Origin: Massariosphaeria phaeospora
Taxonomy: Eukaryota > Ascomycota > Dothideomycetes > Pleosporales
DNA: 64,000 nt
Assembly (NCBI GenBank): GCA_011032825.1
Contig: JAADJZ010000006.1
Span: 310,001-374,000, forward strand
Direction: 5' to 3'
Shown here: in pieces, positions 24,477 to 36,283 of the stretch
Numbering within the stretch: the stretch's first letter is position 1
How the letters are laid out: each line of letters begins with the position of its first letter
Program-made: the position numbers and the translations under genes
Notes under the pieces: model-generated
Seen by the model: only the letters and a program-made list of their open reading frames with translations
The model's database searches: none
Told to the model about the DNA's origin: nothing

Positions 24477-26010
24477 ATGGCCGCCACCAAGCCTGTTTCG
24501 CCTTTGCAACTTGTTCACAGCGCTCGTGTCTTCCTTGGGCCTGACGATTCCGGGTTTGACTCTGAGAGGATCTGGATCCTGATGCACAAAGGTACTCAGC
24601 CGTTGCCTAAACCACCACGCTATGATTGCACTCTTGAGCGCATGTACACTGATGCCTGTTTCTGACAACTCTTCAAAGGCGAACGTAGAGTGAGAGGGAC
24701 TATTGGACTTAGATACTACACTCCCACTTCTTTACGTCAAGACGAAAAACTCCTATCCGGCGTTCTTGCCCATGCCCACCGAGGTAAAGTAACCTATTAC
24801 TATCGTGGATCCCTAACATGAGAATGCTGAGACTGGCACGGCAGACCATATCGAGGACATTATGGACCATCTAACCGAGCACGGTGACAGAGAGCTCCCC
24901 CCAATATACAATTCATACATAGTTGAGGTACTGCCGGTCTTGACCGACGACACTCCAGAAGTCTGGACCGTCGACTTTGACCAAAACCGCATTTTCTACG
25001 ACAAACATGGCTTGCACCTCATGTACGACTTCACACTTCCTAGTTCACCCATACGGCTGTATCGCTTCAAACACTATACCCCCCTTCCCCACCCCATCCG
25101 CGTCCCCAAACCCTCCCCCACGATGCACTCTCTCGACATGGCGCCCCTAGACGTCATCCCCCAACAACTCTTCGACCTAGTCTACCGCCTCGTATCCGAT
25201 TACCACAATAACTGGACCACCGCAGGCTTCACGACCGAGGACTACGGCCTCCAGCACCTCGCCATGGGTATCCTAAGCTGCTTCACCCTAAACTTCACCA
25301 CCCAAGCAGTCTGCAGCGAAAACCTCCACCTCCCTTCTTACCGTGACCGCGCGAGCCCCGAAAATCTGCTCCGCTGGCGCGTCTGGCCCACTCCCCCTAT
25401 AACGCCAGCCGTAAGTCTCGGAAGCACACATATCCTCTTTACAGACCGCATGGAGGAGGCGACATCCCTCGTCTACGAGCACTTCACCTCGCGCGTCTTG
25501 AGCACCAAAACTTCAAACCCCCTCGCTATCGAAGCCATCTACATCATCACTTCCCTCTCGGAGCTCCAGTACTTCCGCAAAACCAGCACTACCATCTGCT
25601 CCACGCCCGCCATCCCCTTCCTCTCCGCCGCCCCCACCACGCCACCGTCCAAAACCGCCGTATGTTGGCTCCTCAACGCGATCCACGGCCACGCACACCC
25701 GCTCACAACACCCATTCACCGCCTGCCCCTCGAACTGCACGACCTAATCCTCCAATTCGCATGTGCCAACCTCATCGACCGCGCCGTAATCGCCGCCCTG
25801 CTCGACATCGGCGTGCCCTTCGCATGGAAGAGCGCCGGGAAACCGCTCCGCACGCTGCCGTTGACCCCGAACAGGAACCTCACCTTGGATTACAGTGAGC
25901 ACCAAGTTATGTTCTGGGACACGTATGTCGGCATGACGTATCAGGTGCAGGACTGCGAGCGGTCGTGCACGTGTCCCGGCGACCACGTCCCGGTGGGTGC
26001 GGCTGGTTGA
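24477..26010 (+). CDS. conserved fungal protein with C-terminal F-box-like motif
   Basis: Three exons, 24477-24591, 24679-24783 and 24845-26010, giving 461 residues. The join phases fit (WILMHK|GERRVRG and LAHAHR|DHIEDIM), and the first intron carries a CTGAC branch site, though its GTACTC donor is weak. The C-terminus has IHRLPLELHDLILQFA, an F-box-like motif. It is followed by AALLDIGVPFAWK and SEHQVMFWDTYVGMTYQ, which match the motif series (LGSPF.W, ESQIWFGDYFSG.SY) of a large filamentous-ascomycete family of unknown function. The rest is not recognised. F-box proteins recruit substrates to SCF ubiquitin ligases, but whether this family binds Skp1 is not shown here. The gene is divergent from the coiled-coil membrane protein. 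Exon 1 is the least certain part. Confidence 0.8.
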
Positions 26011-26559
26011 TGGCGTGACGCGTCCGCTGGAGTCTGATATGACGCCGCCCTCTGGCCTAAGCACCACCGCTCAACAGATCAACCAGGACCAGAAGCTACG
26101 AGAGTCCAACACTCGGCACACACTTCGACTCCAGAGACGGACTGGGCGCGCCATCACGCCACTCGGATCTGATAAGTCACCTATCTACTTAGATCAGCTC
26201 AGCTCAGCTACCCACGGAACGAAAGCCTCGTCTCATCTCAGACGTGCACCCATGCACACAACCACGAACGCTATACACACACAGCGGAGCCGGAACGCAG
26301 AATAAGTAAACTAGCTACTACTGGGGAATCCATGCCATAAGTACCCCACTGGTTATACAAAGAAGGACATGTAGAACAAATACCCTTGATAAACCTCGCA
26401 CTAGCGAGTATATTTGCATGTTACGAGTACGAGGTCGAAAACTATCCGGACTGTAGACGCAAGGGGTGGGATGTATTAGGAAATCCCAGCTACCTCATCC
26501 CGGGCTGTTAGAACCTCCAGTATATACAAGCTAAGCTAAGCCAGTGTATAACTGCTTGT

Positions 26560-26840
26560 CACACACACACACACACACACAGACGCTTATTCTCTCTGTA
26601 TGTATGTGGTGGGTCTTCGCAAGACCACAGAACAGAAACTACACTACATTACACTACACCACACCACATAAACAGATCGCACAACCCAAGAGCGACCTTC
26701 ACATGTCTCTGCGCAGCGAAGAATCGCGAACGGCAGTGTGTAGCCAAGAAAAAAAAAACGTACCATGGATGTGTACAATAAACAAACAGAAACAGCCGAC
26801 TCATACCAGTTTTCACAATGCTGATCTGATCTGATCTGAT
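26560..26840. repeat. CA and GATCT microsatellites
   Basis: Eleven CA units at 26560-26581 and four GATCT units at 26821-26840, both intergenic. Confidence 0.85.
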
Positions 26841-27149
26841 TGGATGTGATTTAGTTCGATTTGATTTGATTTGGATTTGAATGTGTTCTGATTTGGATTT
26901 GATTCTCTTTGCGTATCTATAGCAGCGCAGCTAATGCGATGCGATGTAATCACGCAATAACCCCCAACCCCCAAATCTATACACCGCTGCAAACGCCATA
27001 CCGGTCCCTACCATACCATACCGTGGTATATACAAAGGCGAAAAAAGGGTGCGGTATATGCCAAATCAAGTAGCCTCCAAAACTCCACCCGTGCCGCGGA
27101 AAAAAAAATTCAGTGCTTCAATGTGGTATATGGAAAAGAAAAAAGCCGG

Positions 27150-27400
27150 AAAAACGTAGGCGAAGATGTATGGGTTGTATGTATGGGTTGTATGTAGGAC
27201 GGAGAATGTAGGCGAACATGTACAAGATGTATGTGGGACGTAAACAAAGATGTACGCGTTGTAAGTAGAACTTAGAGCGTAGGCGAAGATGTACGCGTTG
27301 TAAGTAGAACGTAAGCGAAGATGTACAAGTTGTATGTAGAACGTAGAGCGTGGGCAAATATGTACGAGCTGAGCTGCAAGTAGAACGTAGAAAGTTTTTT
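27150..27400. repeat. degenerate minisatellite, about 30-45 bp unit
   Basis: Roughly six imperfect copies containing GCGAAGATGTACGCGTTG, followed by TAAGTAGAACGTA and variants, with unit lengths drifting between about 30 and 45 bp. It begins some 250 bp beyond the stop codon of the CBM48-like gene, so it may fall within that gene's 3' region. The minus strand is open across it and reads as a repetitive Tyr/Leu-rich peptide, which I consider an artefact. Confidence 0.8.
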
Positions 27401-27652
27401 CGAAAGTCTTATATCGAAAAAGGCGTATTCGAAAGTCTTTTAGTGAAGAACATGAAACAGGAGAGCGTATATGCATAGTTCCTTTCTTCTTGGAAAAAAC
27501 AACGTCGTTGGATATGTCGGCCGTGCTTCGTCTTTGCTAGGCAAGCGAAGTGCGTGAAATCTAAGCTGGTAGATATGTGGTTGAAGTAAAACGAACGAAC
27601 GAACGAATGAACGAACGAGTAAAATCGAAAAGCGATTCGATTCGTTTTCGAT

Positions 27653-29617
27653 TCAGAGCACCGCGTCTCCAAGGTAGCCGAATTCGTCCATCAGCTTCCC
27701 GAGATGGCTGACTGAGCTGTCGCGCGCGGGGGAGATGCGGGGCTCGGATTGTAAGGCGGGTTTGGTGATGGTGGCTTGCGATGTGGTCTCGTCTTCGGGG
27801 AGGCTGTAGCCTTGGAAGCCGGCGGCGAAGATCGATGCGTGTCTGCGTGACGCGGAACTAGCACGGCTGTCTCCTTTGCTGAAGAGGCTTGCGCCGAATG
27901 TGGAAATGCGAAGTTGGGCGAGTTGCGGGGGCGACGCGGAAAATGAGGGCTCGGAGCTGTCGATGTCGGCGTTTGCGTCGGCAGTTGTAAGGTCATGTTT
28001 GGTATCTCGTTGCTCGTCGCCTAGAGCAAAGTGCCGGGAAAGACGTTGTGGCGACCCTACGTCGCTCGAATCGGTGGTTAAAGAACTGAAGGAGGGGGAG
28101 TGGATGGCGTCGTCGTCTTCTGTAGTCGAGCTGAATGTCATGGATTCGGCGCTCCTGGTGGAGAACTGGCTGCTGTTCCCGGATACTAACTCAATTCCGG
28201 GCTCCTCTTGCTCTGCCCCTTGATCCTCCGCTAATGTTGGGCTCTTGATCGAATTACTGCATGCGAAAAGCGGCGCGGGAACAAGATATCGAGGTAGAGC
28301 CGGGAGCTCTTTATCGCGCGGGGAAGTCAGTAATCCTGGACTGCGAGCGCTACCATGACTTGATGTTGGCCGCTCATCCAATGAAGGGGGCTCAAGCGAG
28401 GCCGACGGCCGCTGGAGCACAGGTGCCGGTGCTACTTCAACTTCTTCTGACTCTTCATGCTGAACTTCTTCAATCAAGTCCTCCTGCCATTTCGGAGTAG
28501 CCGTCCAGGGCTCATTGGCGAAAAAGTAGTTTCTGGTACGCCTAGTTCCAGCAGAATTCGCCCGAACACGGGCGGGACTCGATTCGAGCTTCGTGGAAAT
28601 GATTTCTGGACTATGCGATCGTGGTCGTTCCGGTAGTTGTTTATCCTCATTTGAAACCTCTCCTGTTTTTCTCATGCTCAAATCTTTGATTGGGTCAACG
28701 GGGTTCGATCCGAGAGGGGAAAACTTCATCATCTTAGCAGTCAAAGGAGGTGTAAGAGTTGACGATGTTTGCTGCGTCCGTGCAAAAGAGGCCGGCTGAG
28801 GTGTTCGGAGCGATGACAAAGGAACCAAGTTGACGTCCACTGCGGTAGTGCTGATGAGCGTCGGGGCTCCTATCTGTAACTCCTTCACATTTCTTTGGTG
28901 GCCCTTAGTGCTGGATGCCGCTCGTTTCGATACCAACTTGTCCTTCAGACCCTTGAATTCCATTAAATTCGTCCCAGACGTAGGTTGATGCGATGTAGAC
29001 GCGCTTCTAGCGCGCCGGCCATATTTAGGTGTCAAAGAACGATCGCTAGGTGGATACGTGGCAGACGTAGGAGTCCTAACGGGATGCGTTGGTGGCTGGT
29101 ACTTTTCCTGACATAAATCTCCAAGCCGTGGGGAGTGAAGAGGCTTGGGCGGCACTGGCGTAAGATATCTGTCTGCAGGGTTGCGGGTAAAGACTCCAGA
29201 GCTCTCAGAGCTACTGCTAGAGTCGCTTGGAACATCCAAAACGTTTAGTCGCTGGCCTGGAAGCAAAGGGCAAACTGCTGTGGAGGGCTCCGAGGGATTG
29301 TGTTGCTCGTTGTCGTCGACCTTGTACTATCACTAGTTAACGTTTGTTACCAGATGTGACGAGTGGCTACCTACATAGTACCAGTATGTTCCGCCCATTT
29401 TAAGTGCACCGTTCCTGCGAGCACAAAGATTGTTCAAGTCGCCGTCACAGATAATATTGTCGAAAGTCCAACAACCTGTCCAGATAGCAGAGCTTCGCCT
29501 GAGATCTCGCTTCAGTTGATATGGCTTGCAGAAGTTGTCCCAGGACCCAAGCAGTTCCACAGTTTGAGCCGCAGACTGGCACTCATATAAGAAGGTGACG
29601 AGCGTAGTGGATGCCAT
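27653..29617 (-). CDS. CBM48/AMPK-type glycogen-binding-like domain protein with long disordered tail
   Basis: Two exons, 29617-29375 and 29326-27653, separated by a 48-nt intron and giving 638 residues. Residues 1-100 (TLVTFLYECQSAAQTVELLGSWDNF through GGTYWYYYKVDD) have the E-set fold pattern of AMPK-beta/CBM48 glycogen-binding modules: V.LLGSWDNF, then W...F, then YWYYY. A conserved CPLLPGQRLNVLDVP motif follows directly across the splice site and is typical of the filamentous-ascomycete family. The remaining 500 or so residues are Ser/Pro/Thr-rich and probably disordered, with conserved islands NYFFANEPWTATPKWQEDL and HLGKLMDEFGYLGDAVL at the very C-terminus. Function is not established; a glycogen- or carbohydrate-sensing scaffold is an inference from the domain. 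A TTG just upstream is in frame but the ATG at 29617 is the credible start. Confidence 0.88.
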
Positions 29618-32467
29618 GGCCAAAATGACGGGATACCCAGCTGTTAAGAGAGAGTGGGATTCGGACTGAAGCGTGGGAGCCTATTGTTTCCAGAACAGAC
29701 CTATCGTTTTGCATAGATTCGTCTATAGAGATGTCAAAAATAGCGGGCCATGCCGGACTGCCCTGCTCGGTCAGCTTAGCACCCACGTTTGTTTGATGAT
29801 GCCGGCGAACCAACCTGGTAGGACAAGCAGGCAGGATCGCTATTGGAAGGACGAGTTGGTGGGTCTGGAAGACAATGTGAAACTGTAAAGGTATGCAGGC
29901 GATGCTTGCCTCAGGCGAGGCTGACCAGGGCTGATGCAGTCCGTTCTTCGAGCGAGACGCGGAAGATTTATTGTGAGCCGCCCAAGGAAGATGTTTGATG
30001 CGTTGGAGCCGCGGGATAAGGAGCGAGGGGGACGGCCAGCGGCTGGGCTGCGGTTCTCGAAGTTTGAGATTGGACCAATTGGCGGCGCAGGATGCTAGAT
30101 GTGGGGATGAGAGGTGAATTGTGGCCAGGGCGCTTAATGCAGACTCTCGAGTAGGTGGAATGTGTCTTATGTGAAACACGATAGCAGAGACAGGACCAAA
30201 AGGCAGCAGACAGATACTGGGTAGTGGAAGTGTTGAAGAGAGGAAACCAGACGAAAGGCTGGGCTGAAGGCTGAAGATGTATAATTGTCAAGTCCGGCAG
30301 GTGGCGCCGATGGACCAGCAGCTGGCGACCACACGCCATTCGCGCTTCCTGTGATTGGGATTCGGAAAGGAGCAGCTGTGGGGAAGGGTTCGGATGAGTT
30401 TATTGGCAGCCGTAGCCACAAGGCTTGGAACGCGCCATCCAGCTGACTTGGTCAAACAGAAAGCCGGTGATGGGCTGGCTGTCGCTGGCCGCACACAAGT
30501 GAGCGAGGAGCGGTGGGGCCATGTCCTCTCATTTCCTGGGACGGACCCGGCCATCCAGCGTCAACGAGCAGCCAGCTCATGCTCGTCAGCCGGAGCAGGC
30601 CACTGGCGCGGGTGATGGAGAGGAGCAGCGGTCGCACAAGCAGGTGTTGTCGTCGTCCAGCCCGGAAAGCGAGCAGCATCGCAGCATCGCAGCGGCAGGG
30701 TGACGTCGTGCCGCACGCATGGGTGATGGGAGAGGGGAAGCAGAGCTCTGGAAATCAGGAACAAACCGGGATGCTGGACCTCGTAGGCCCGATTCAGTGG
30801 CGCCCCTGTCTGTGCTGGCCATTCGCGGGGCGTGGGAGATCGCAAGCAGAAGGTCGCTTGGCTCGAATCGACGGCTTGATGCGTTTTGAGAGAACGCCAT
30901 GGCGTCGTTCCAGGCCGGGCGCCATGTCATCCTTGCGTGCGTCCCAGCGATCCAGTCAGCGGCGCGAATCGCCCACGGAGCCGTCGTAGCGCCTGCTCAT
31001 GCCGGATTCCGATAAGAGGCTGCAGACAGACGCGCCAGGTCAAAGACGATATTGCCTGCCAAATCCTGTTATCGGTCGCTCGTACCGTGTTCCTGCAGTA
31101 GAGTCGCCTTTTTGCCTTGCGTTGCGCGTGGCGGCGCAGTGAGCAGCGATGCGGTCAACCGTCAAGGGGATTCGGAATGATGCGGACGAAGGTTACGCTC
31201 GAAACCACCAGCTCCACTCTCCGCGCCTCCAATTCTATCGACTTCATGCCGTCGTCTGCCGGCAGAACCAAACGATCTACCGATAAAACGGAGCGGCACA
31301 GGATTCAATATGCAAGGACTGTCCGTCTCGCGCACTCCACCAAGGGAATAATTGTTCTCGTCCGAAGCACAGCTAGACTCCAGAATCACACTTGTTACCC
31401 AAGTGCTGCACAACGACGATAAGCTGGCATTGAAGAACCGCCAAGGGCGCAGGTATCTCGAATGTCTTTTCATCTTGTCCAACTAGTTTTCCCTCTCGCA
31501 GTCTCTCTCTCCCAGCTGTTCAAACATCACAATCCTCTCCTCCCAACTGTGATCAGAGTTGAAGACTATCTACGCACCATCCCACACTTTCCTTGCTCTA
31601 TGTCTTTATACTACATACAACAACATTAACTAGGTACTGTACAGACTAGCAGTCACTACAGACAACCGTTCACAGCATCTATAGCGCTGGTCGTCCTCAG
31701 CCCCCAAACGAAGACACGCACGCTTCTCGCGCGACTTCGTTCCTTCCACCGCGCTCAAACACCTGCAGTCACACATCAATTCCCCTCATCCCACGTCTCT
31801 GCGTATTATCGCGCATGCTCGATTCGTCCGCCATCACAAGAGAAGGAACACGACGCGACGCGATGCTATCCTTCACGTCTTTGTGAGACGCGACGACCCC
31901 GCCGCCCCATCGCCCTGAGGCCGGTCGCTCGCGCCTGCAATCACCACCATCACAACAAAAACCACAAATACCCACCCAATGAAAACAAACAACAATACCC
32001 GTTCCATCCTAATTACACTAGCACGCCTGTCTGCCGTACTACCGCCCACGACCTCTTTATCACTCCATCACTGTAGATGATGCCTATGCCGACGTAACAA
32101 CAGCAGGCACGAGCGAGCACTCAACCACTCCGTCGTGCAGTCGCGCCTTCCCCGCAGCCTATGCCGTTCTTGCACGTGGCTGTCGCAGCGCCCGCTACCT
32201 AGAACGTGGCCACGACGTTTGCAAGCGCAGGTGCGCGGCGCTGAGTTGATTACCGCCCGCGTACGACGTGAAAGGGGGGTGAGTGTGATGAGCATCTAGG
32301 TGGTTGTTGTAGAGGACAAAGTATGTGAGCTGCTAAACAGTCCGTTAAGGTAGATGATGCATTATTTATATCATTATTTTTGGAGCTCGTTCTTAATAGT
32401 TGGTGATGATCACAAGTCGCTGATATCATAGTATCCATTCCAGATAATTACCACTCTCCTTGCCCAC
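29618..32467. other. 2.8 kb intergenic upstream of the CBM48-like gene
   Basis: No gene is recognised. It lies between the start of the CBM48-like gene and the stop of the GH125 gene, both leftward. 30.4-31.0 kb is GC-rich with long but meaningless frames on both strands, and 31.48-31.80 kb is pyrimidine-rich. A CTCTCTCTC run lies near 31503-31511. Confidence 0.5.
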
Positions 32468-34009
32468 CTACTGGAAACTCGTCTCCAGAATCTCCGGCTT
32501 CCGCGCCGCCAGATCCAGAATCATCTGCCCAAACAAGCCGTTCGCCCACGAAAACCACTGCCGCGTCCAGCGGCCCTCATTGAACGAATTCACGCTCTCA
32601 TGCACCAAGCCCAAGCCCGCCGTGCTACCCAGAATCTGGCGCAGCTCGGTCTTGATCTCGTTGTCGTCGTCACTCGTGAAGATGCGCACGATGCTCGCCA
32701 TCGGCCACGCCATACCGGGGCCTTGGTGCGGCCCGCCGACAGCGTTGATGACGGGGCCACGCATGAAGTACGGGTTTGAGGCGCTGAGGATGAGGGCCCG
32801 CGTGTTCTGGTAGGTCTGGGCGTCGACGGGGTAGGTGATGAAGGGTGCGGAGAGGAGCGAGGGGATGTTGGCGTCGTCCATGATGGTCGAGGAGCCGAAG
32901 CCGTCGACTTCAAAGGCGTAGATTTTGCCGTATTTGGCGTGGGTGACGGTGCCGTGGGTCTCGATTGCGTCGCGCAGGGACTTGGCCATGTCGGCCATGC
33001 GCTGGGCGAGCGCGGCGGTGCGGTCTGTGTTGAGCTGGCTCATGATTTGCGCCGTTGACGACAGGTACGCGCTGAACATCATGTTCGCGGGGATGAAGAG
33101 CTGGTAGATGGTCGAGTCGTCGCTGGGCCGGAAGGCGCTTCGGATGAGCCCTGTGCCGTTGGCCGTCGGGTTTCCGAGACCGTCGTTCGCGAGCGTCTCG
33201 GTGGCGCGCGTGGTCCGTCGGGTGAACGAATATGGGCTGGCGAGAACTTCGCCATCCGCGCCGTACGTTGGCGTTTTCATGTCCTCTGCTACCTTCAGAA
33301 CCGCCTCGATGGCTTGCACCCATTGGAACTTTCCAAAGAACGCTGCGTCTCCCGTGGCGTTGTAGTAGTTTGTCGAGACTTCGAGGAATGCTGCCAAGGA
33401 GTCGAGCTCGTACTTGCACTCGAAGACGGAGCTGTTTGAGTAGGAAGGGAAAACGGAGTCTTCGCTGGCACTCGGGTTGGGCGCAATCTGAATGCCGCTC
33501 TCCACTGGGGGTTGGAATGAGTTGCAATAAGGCGAAGTGAGCAGATATCTTGCTTGCAGGTTGATGACGCCTCTGTATAGACTCGCAATGGAGGTGGGGT
33601 CGGTGCTGGCGTTCAGCAAGGGGAGGTAGCTTTGCATCTGGTTCGACGAGTCCCGCAGCCACATCGCATTGATATCTCCCGTGATGATAAAAGTCAGCTC
33701 CTCTTCCGCGTTGTTGGCCGCGTAGCCCTTCCACCGTATGGCAGTGTCGAGTGTGTTTGGGTACGCATTCTGGAAGAGGCGATAGAGGTCAGGGTCTTTG
33801 ATGACGGATTGCATGCGCTGAAGTGTGTCTTCTAGTGCTGGCGATCCGAAAGTTCGGCATTCGTTGGATGGGCGTTGAGACGCAAGTTTGTATTTACCAG
33901 AGCTGAGGGGCTCGTGGACTTGTGACGCGTAGTCGAGGTAGTCGGGACATTGTGCTGAGACTAGTAAAGGTACTACTGTGCTGAGCGCCAGGAGTGTAGG
34001 TCGACGCAT
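32468..34009 (-). CDS. secreted GH125 exo-alpha-1,6-mannosidase
   Basis: Metal-independent glycoside hydrolase of family GH125 (the former DUF1237), which releases terminal alpha-1,6-linked mannose from N-glycans or fungal mannan. Single exon of 513 residues. The N-terminus MRRPTLLALSTVVPLLVSAQ is a clear signal peptide. Upstream in-frame codons begin at a TTG, so 34009 is the first ATG. Family motifs visible: ITGDINAMWLRDSSNQMQSY, IQIAPNPSASED, VFECKYELDSLAAFL, YAFEVDGFGSSTIMDDAN, GPVINAVGGPHQGPGMAWPM, and the C-terminal WTRQWFSWANGLFGQMILDL. Several N-glycosylation sequons (for example NSS, NAT, NGT) fit secretion. It is complete and ends in LETSFQ. Substrate class is family knowledge; the natural glycan target is not shown. 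Confidence 0.94.
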   Translation of the reverse strand: MRRPTLLALSTVVPLLVSAQCPDYLDYASQVHEPLSSGKYKLASQRPSNECRTFGSPALEDTLQRMQSVIKDPDLYRLFQNAYPNTLDTAIRWKGYAANNAEEELTFIITGDINAMWLRDSSNQMQSYLPLLNASTDPTSIASLYRGVINLQARYLLTSPYCNSFQPPVESGIQIAPNPSASEDSVFPSYSNSSVFECKYELDSLAAFLEVSTNYYNATGDAAFFGKFQWVQAIEAVLKVAEDMKTPTYGADGEVLASPYSFTRRTTRATETLANDGLGNPTANGTGLIRSAFRPSDDSTIYQLFIPANMMFSAYLSSTAQIMSQLNTDRTAALAQRMADMAKSLRDAIETHGTVTHAKYGKIYAFEVDGFGSSTIMDDANIPSLLSAPFITYPVDAQTYQNTRALILSASNPYFMRGPVINAVGGPHQGPGMAWPMASIVRIFTSDDDNEIKTELRQILGSTAGLGLVHESVNSFNEGRWTRQWFSWANGLFGQMILDLAARKPEILETSFQ

Positions 34010-34762
34010 CTTGGATGGCAATGAGATGACTTGGTAGTGAGTGATGTGCTTTGGAGTGACGAGAAGGTTTGTTTATGTAGCATGTGAGGCGCCCATGACA
34101 GTCGTGCATATGACCCCAAGTCGGCGGGTCACCTTCCGTATTGCTGTACCCCGCTGTTGATCCCGCGGTCGGATGCAGGCAAGCTCTGCCCTAGGAATGT
34201 AACAACGGGTGAAGTTGTTAGTAAACTCAGCACTAGGGAACTGTCTAGCGACGTCATTCGCCATGCCTGTTGCTATGAAAGTTGTTGGTATCTGTATGTG
34301 GAATGATTGGCTCTAGAGGAGCTCTCGAGAGCGAAAGAAAACATCTTGCCAACGAAGCACCCAGTATGAACTATGAAGCACGGTCAAGACAGTTCGCGGG
34401 GGAGACGGGACTGCCGACGGGATGAAATGCGGGGAGAGCTGCGGGTGGCTGGCGCCAACCCTTGGCAACCATGTTCCGGAAACAATTTTCGTAGGACAGG
34501 TTAAACAAGGGACACAATATGAACATTATGGATAGCTAGCTGCTTGATTTAGGTCCGAAAAGTACTGCGTACGAAGTCAAAGATGTGATGGAAGCTTGAC
34601 GCCCGGCAAACTTCGCTCCAATATTCCAGGTTCGGCATGCACAGATCAAGCTAGGCCAGATATGACCTAGTGCGGTCGGCATGCCGCCGAATCTCCTGTC
34701 CAAATCACTCTTCATCCCCACACACGATGCTACACTGCGGGCTGGCTGGACACCGCTTCTCA
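34010..34762. promoter_or_regulatory. intergenic, promoter side of GH125 gene
   Basis: Upstream of the GH125 gene (leftward) and of the Zn2Cys6 pseudogene (rightward). No named motif is recognised. It presumably holds the GH125 promoter. Confidence 0.4.
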
Positions 34763-35868
34763 ATGTCGACCCGTAGGTCTCATCACAAATCAAGGCTTGG
34801 CTGCTCGACGTGCAAGAGAAGACGGATCAAAGTGAGTGCCTCGTACACCTATACTCTGCCTGGTGTCTAATCCTATCAGTCACAGTGCGATTAAGGACTT
34901 AGAAATTGCGCAAACCGCAACCTAGAACGCAGTTTTCCTGTTCTCAATCCAGAATCGCGTTCTACATCTTCGTGGGTCACAATTTTCGAGGAGCAGGCTG
35001 CCGCTCGTATCCATGTCCTCCACGCTGGTGTTGATCCTCCAGATCCTTCTCTATTTCCGCCTACCTTTCTAAATATTCTCGCTCATAATGGTCTTTTGCA
35101 AGGCTTCGCCGACGTCTAGATATCCCATTTCAAGCACATTATGCACCTTTTCATTCAAAACACGAGCGCAAGCCTTTCCGTCCATAATGGCAGTCGAACT
35201 GCCGGGCCCAACCGCTATGCCCAAACTCATCTCCACTCATTCTTTCGTCCTGCGGGGAATTTTCTCGGTTACATCGCTTCCTCTTTCTCGCAGCCTTGGG
35301 GTTGGATCAGAAAGAAGAACATACCAAAATATCGCCGCTGCTCAGCTCAATAACGGTCCTACATCCTACCAAACCCAACTTCAAACCATTAACGAAGACA
35401 ACGTTGAAGCCCTTCTCACGTTTTCAACAACTACAACGATGTTTCTTCGGCTCACCACAGGTGAGGAATGAAGACTACTACCTTGGGGACAGCCTTGAAA
35501 AGACTACGTGAAGCATTTGCGCTAGTGTCGCAACTCGCCGTCAATACCGAAGCTACGGATGATCCAAGCGCTTGGCCCTGTATGACTGGCACTCCGGTTT
35601 TGCATGACCTACACGATCCACTGTAGAGTTCATTACTCTCCTCGACCGACAGCGACTTGAGGCCTGGGTACTCATGGCACAGTAGGCCATACTTCCAGGT
35701 AAAATAGTTGAATTACGGTGGAACAACGAGTTGGCTAGAGACATCGTCTCAACAGCGGCTCTGACAACACGCAAGAAGAACTGGAACCTGATCGATTGGC
35801 CTGCTACCTCGGTTGGAGTGGATCTAGAGAATCTCCGACGGTTCATACCCACTCATTGTTCCATGTAA
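34763..35868 (+). pseudogene. decayed Zn2Cys6 transcription factor
   Basis: The start is intact: MSTRRSHHKSRLGCSTCKRRR, a good GTGAGT donor at 34832 and an acceptor ending at 34885. Exon 2 then reads Cys-Asp-stop, lacks several residues of the zinc cluster, and has Arg where the last cluster Cys should be (RNCANRNLERSFP). Further parts survive in different frames: FEEQAAARIHVLHAG, then a stop, then a piece reading THSFVLRGIFSVTSLPLSR with YQTQLQTINEDNVEALLTF and TTTMFLRLTTGEE, then a C-terminal piece with WNNELARDIV and NWNLIDWPATSVGVDLE ending at 35868. These blocks occur in the expected order for short fungal-specific C6 regulators. Stops and at least two frame changes make the product non-functional. 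Whether repeat-induced point mutation contributed cannot be judged without a functional relative. Confidence 0.85.
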
Positions 35869-36283
35869 GACCGGAATTCAGACTCAAAGCGACAGCATCT
35901 TGAGCCGGAAGGATTCCACCGTCCGACTTACAGATGCTCATGTACAATAAGCGGTCTATTTGACAGTAACGAACAAACATCAACCAAGCGTGGCGTCACG
36001 TAAAGGGCGAGATGTCCCGCGTCAATCCTTGCTCGAAGGACATGCTATCCACATAGCGTGGTAGAGTTTCCATCTACAATACACCATTGTACGTTTCCCT
36101 GGAAAGCTAGCATGAAGTGTCCGGCGATGTTCCTTTTCCATCCCTCATACAACACCGCAGGCCAGACCAATACGGCCAAATAATATACCATTCTTGTAAC
36201 CCACGGCTTTTGATGTCACTTAACCGAGCTTCCCGACCTGCATATCGGTCAGCTACTGCGCCTAACTTCCTCTGAGGAGTTAT
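35869..36283. other. intergenic, 3' side of pseudogene and small membrane gene
   Basis: No gene or repeat is recognised in these 415 bases. Confidence 0.45.

Larger units (their letters stand above)
26011..27652. other. 1.6 kb intergenic between convergent genes, repeat-rich
   Basis: Holds AGCTC-type pentamers near 26195-26210 and 26528-26542, a CA array (26560-26581), a GATCT array (26821-26840), GATTT-rich sequence and the minisatellite listed separately. No gene is recognised. Confidence 0.55.

Noticed and set aside
27066..27476. 136-codon Tyr/Leu-rich minus-strand frame
   Set aside because: Produced by the minisatellite; repetitive and without independent support.
34010..34021. Four-residue upstream extension of the GH125 protein
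   Set aside because: It begins with TTG; the first ATG is at 34009 and gives a clean signal peptide.
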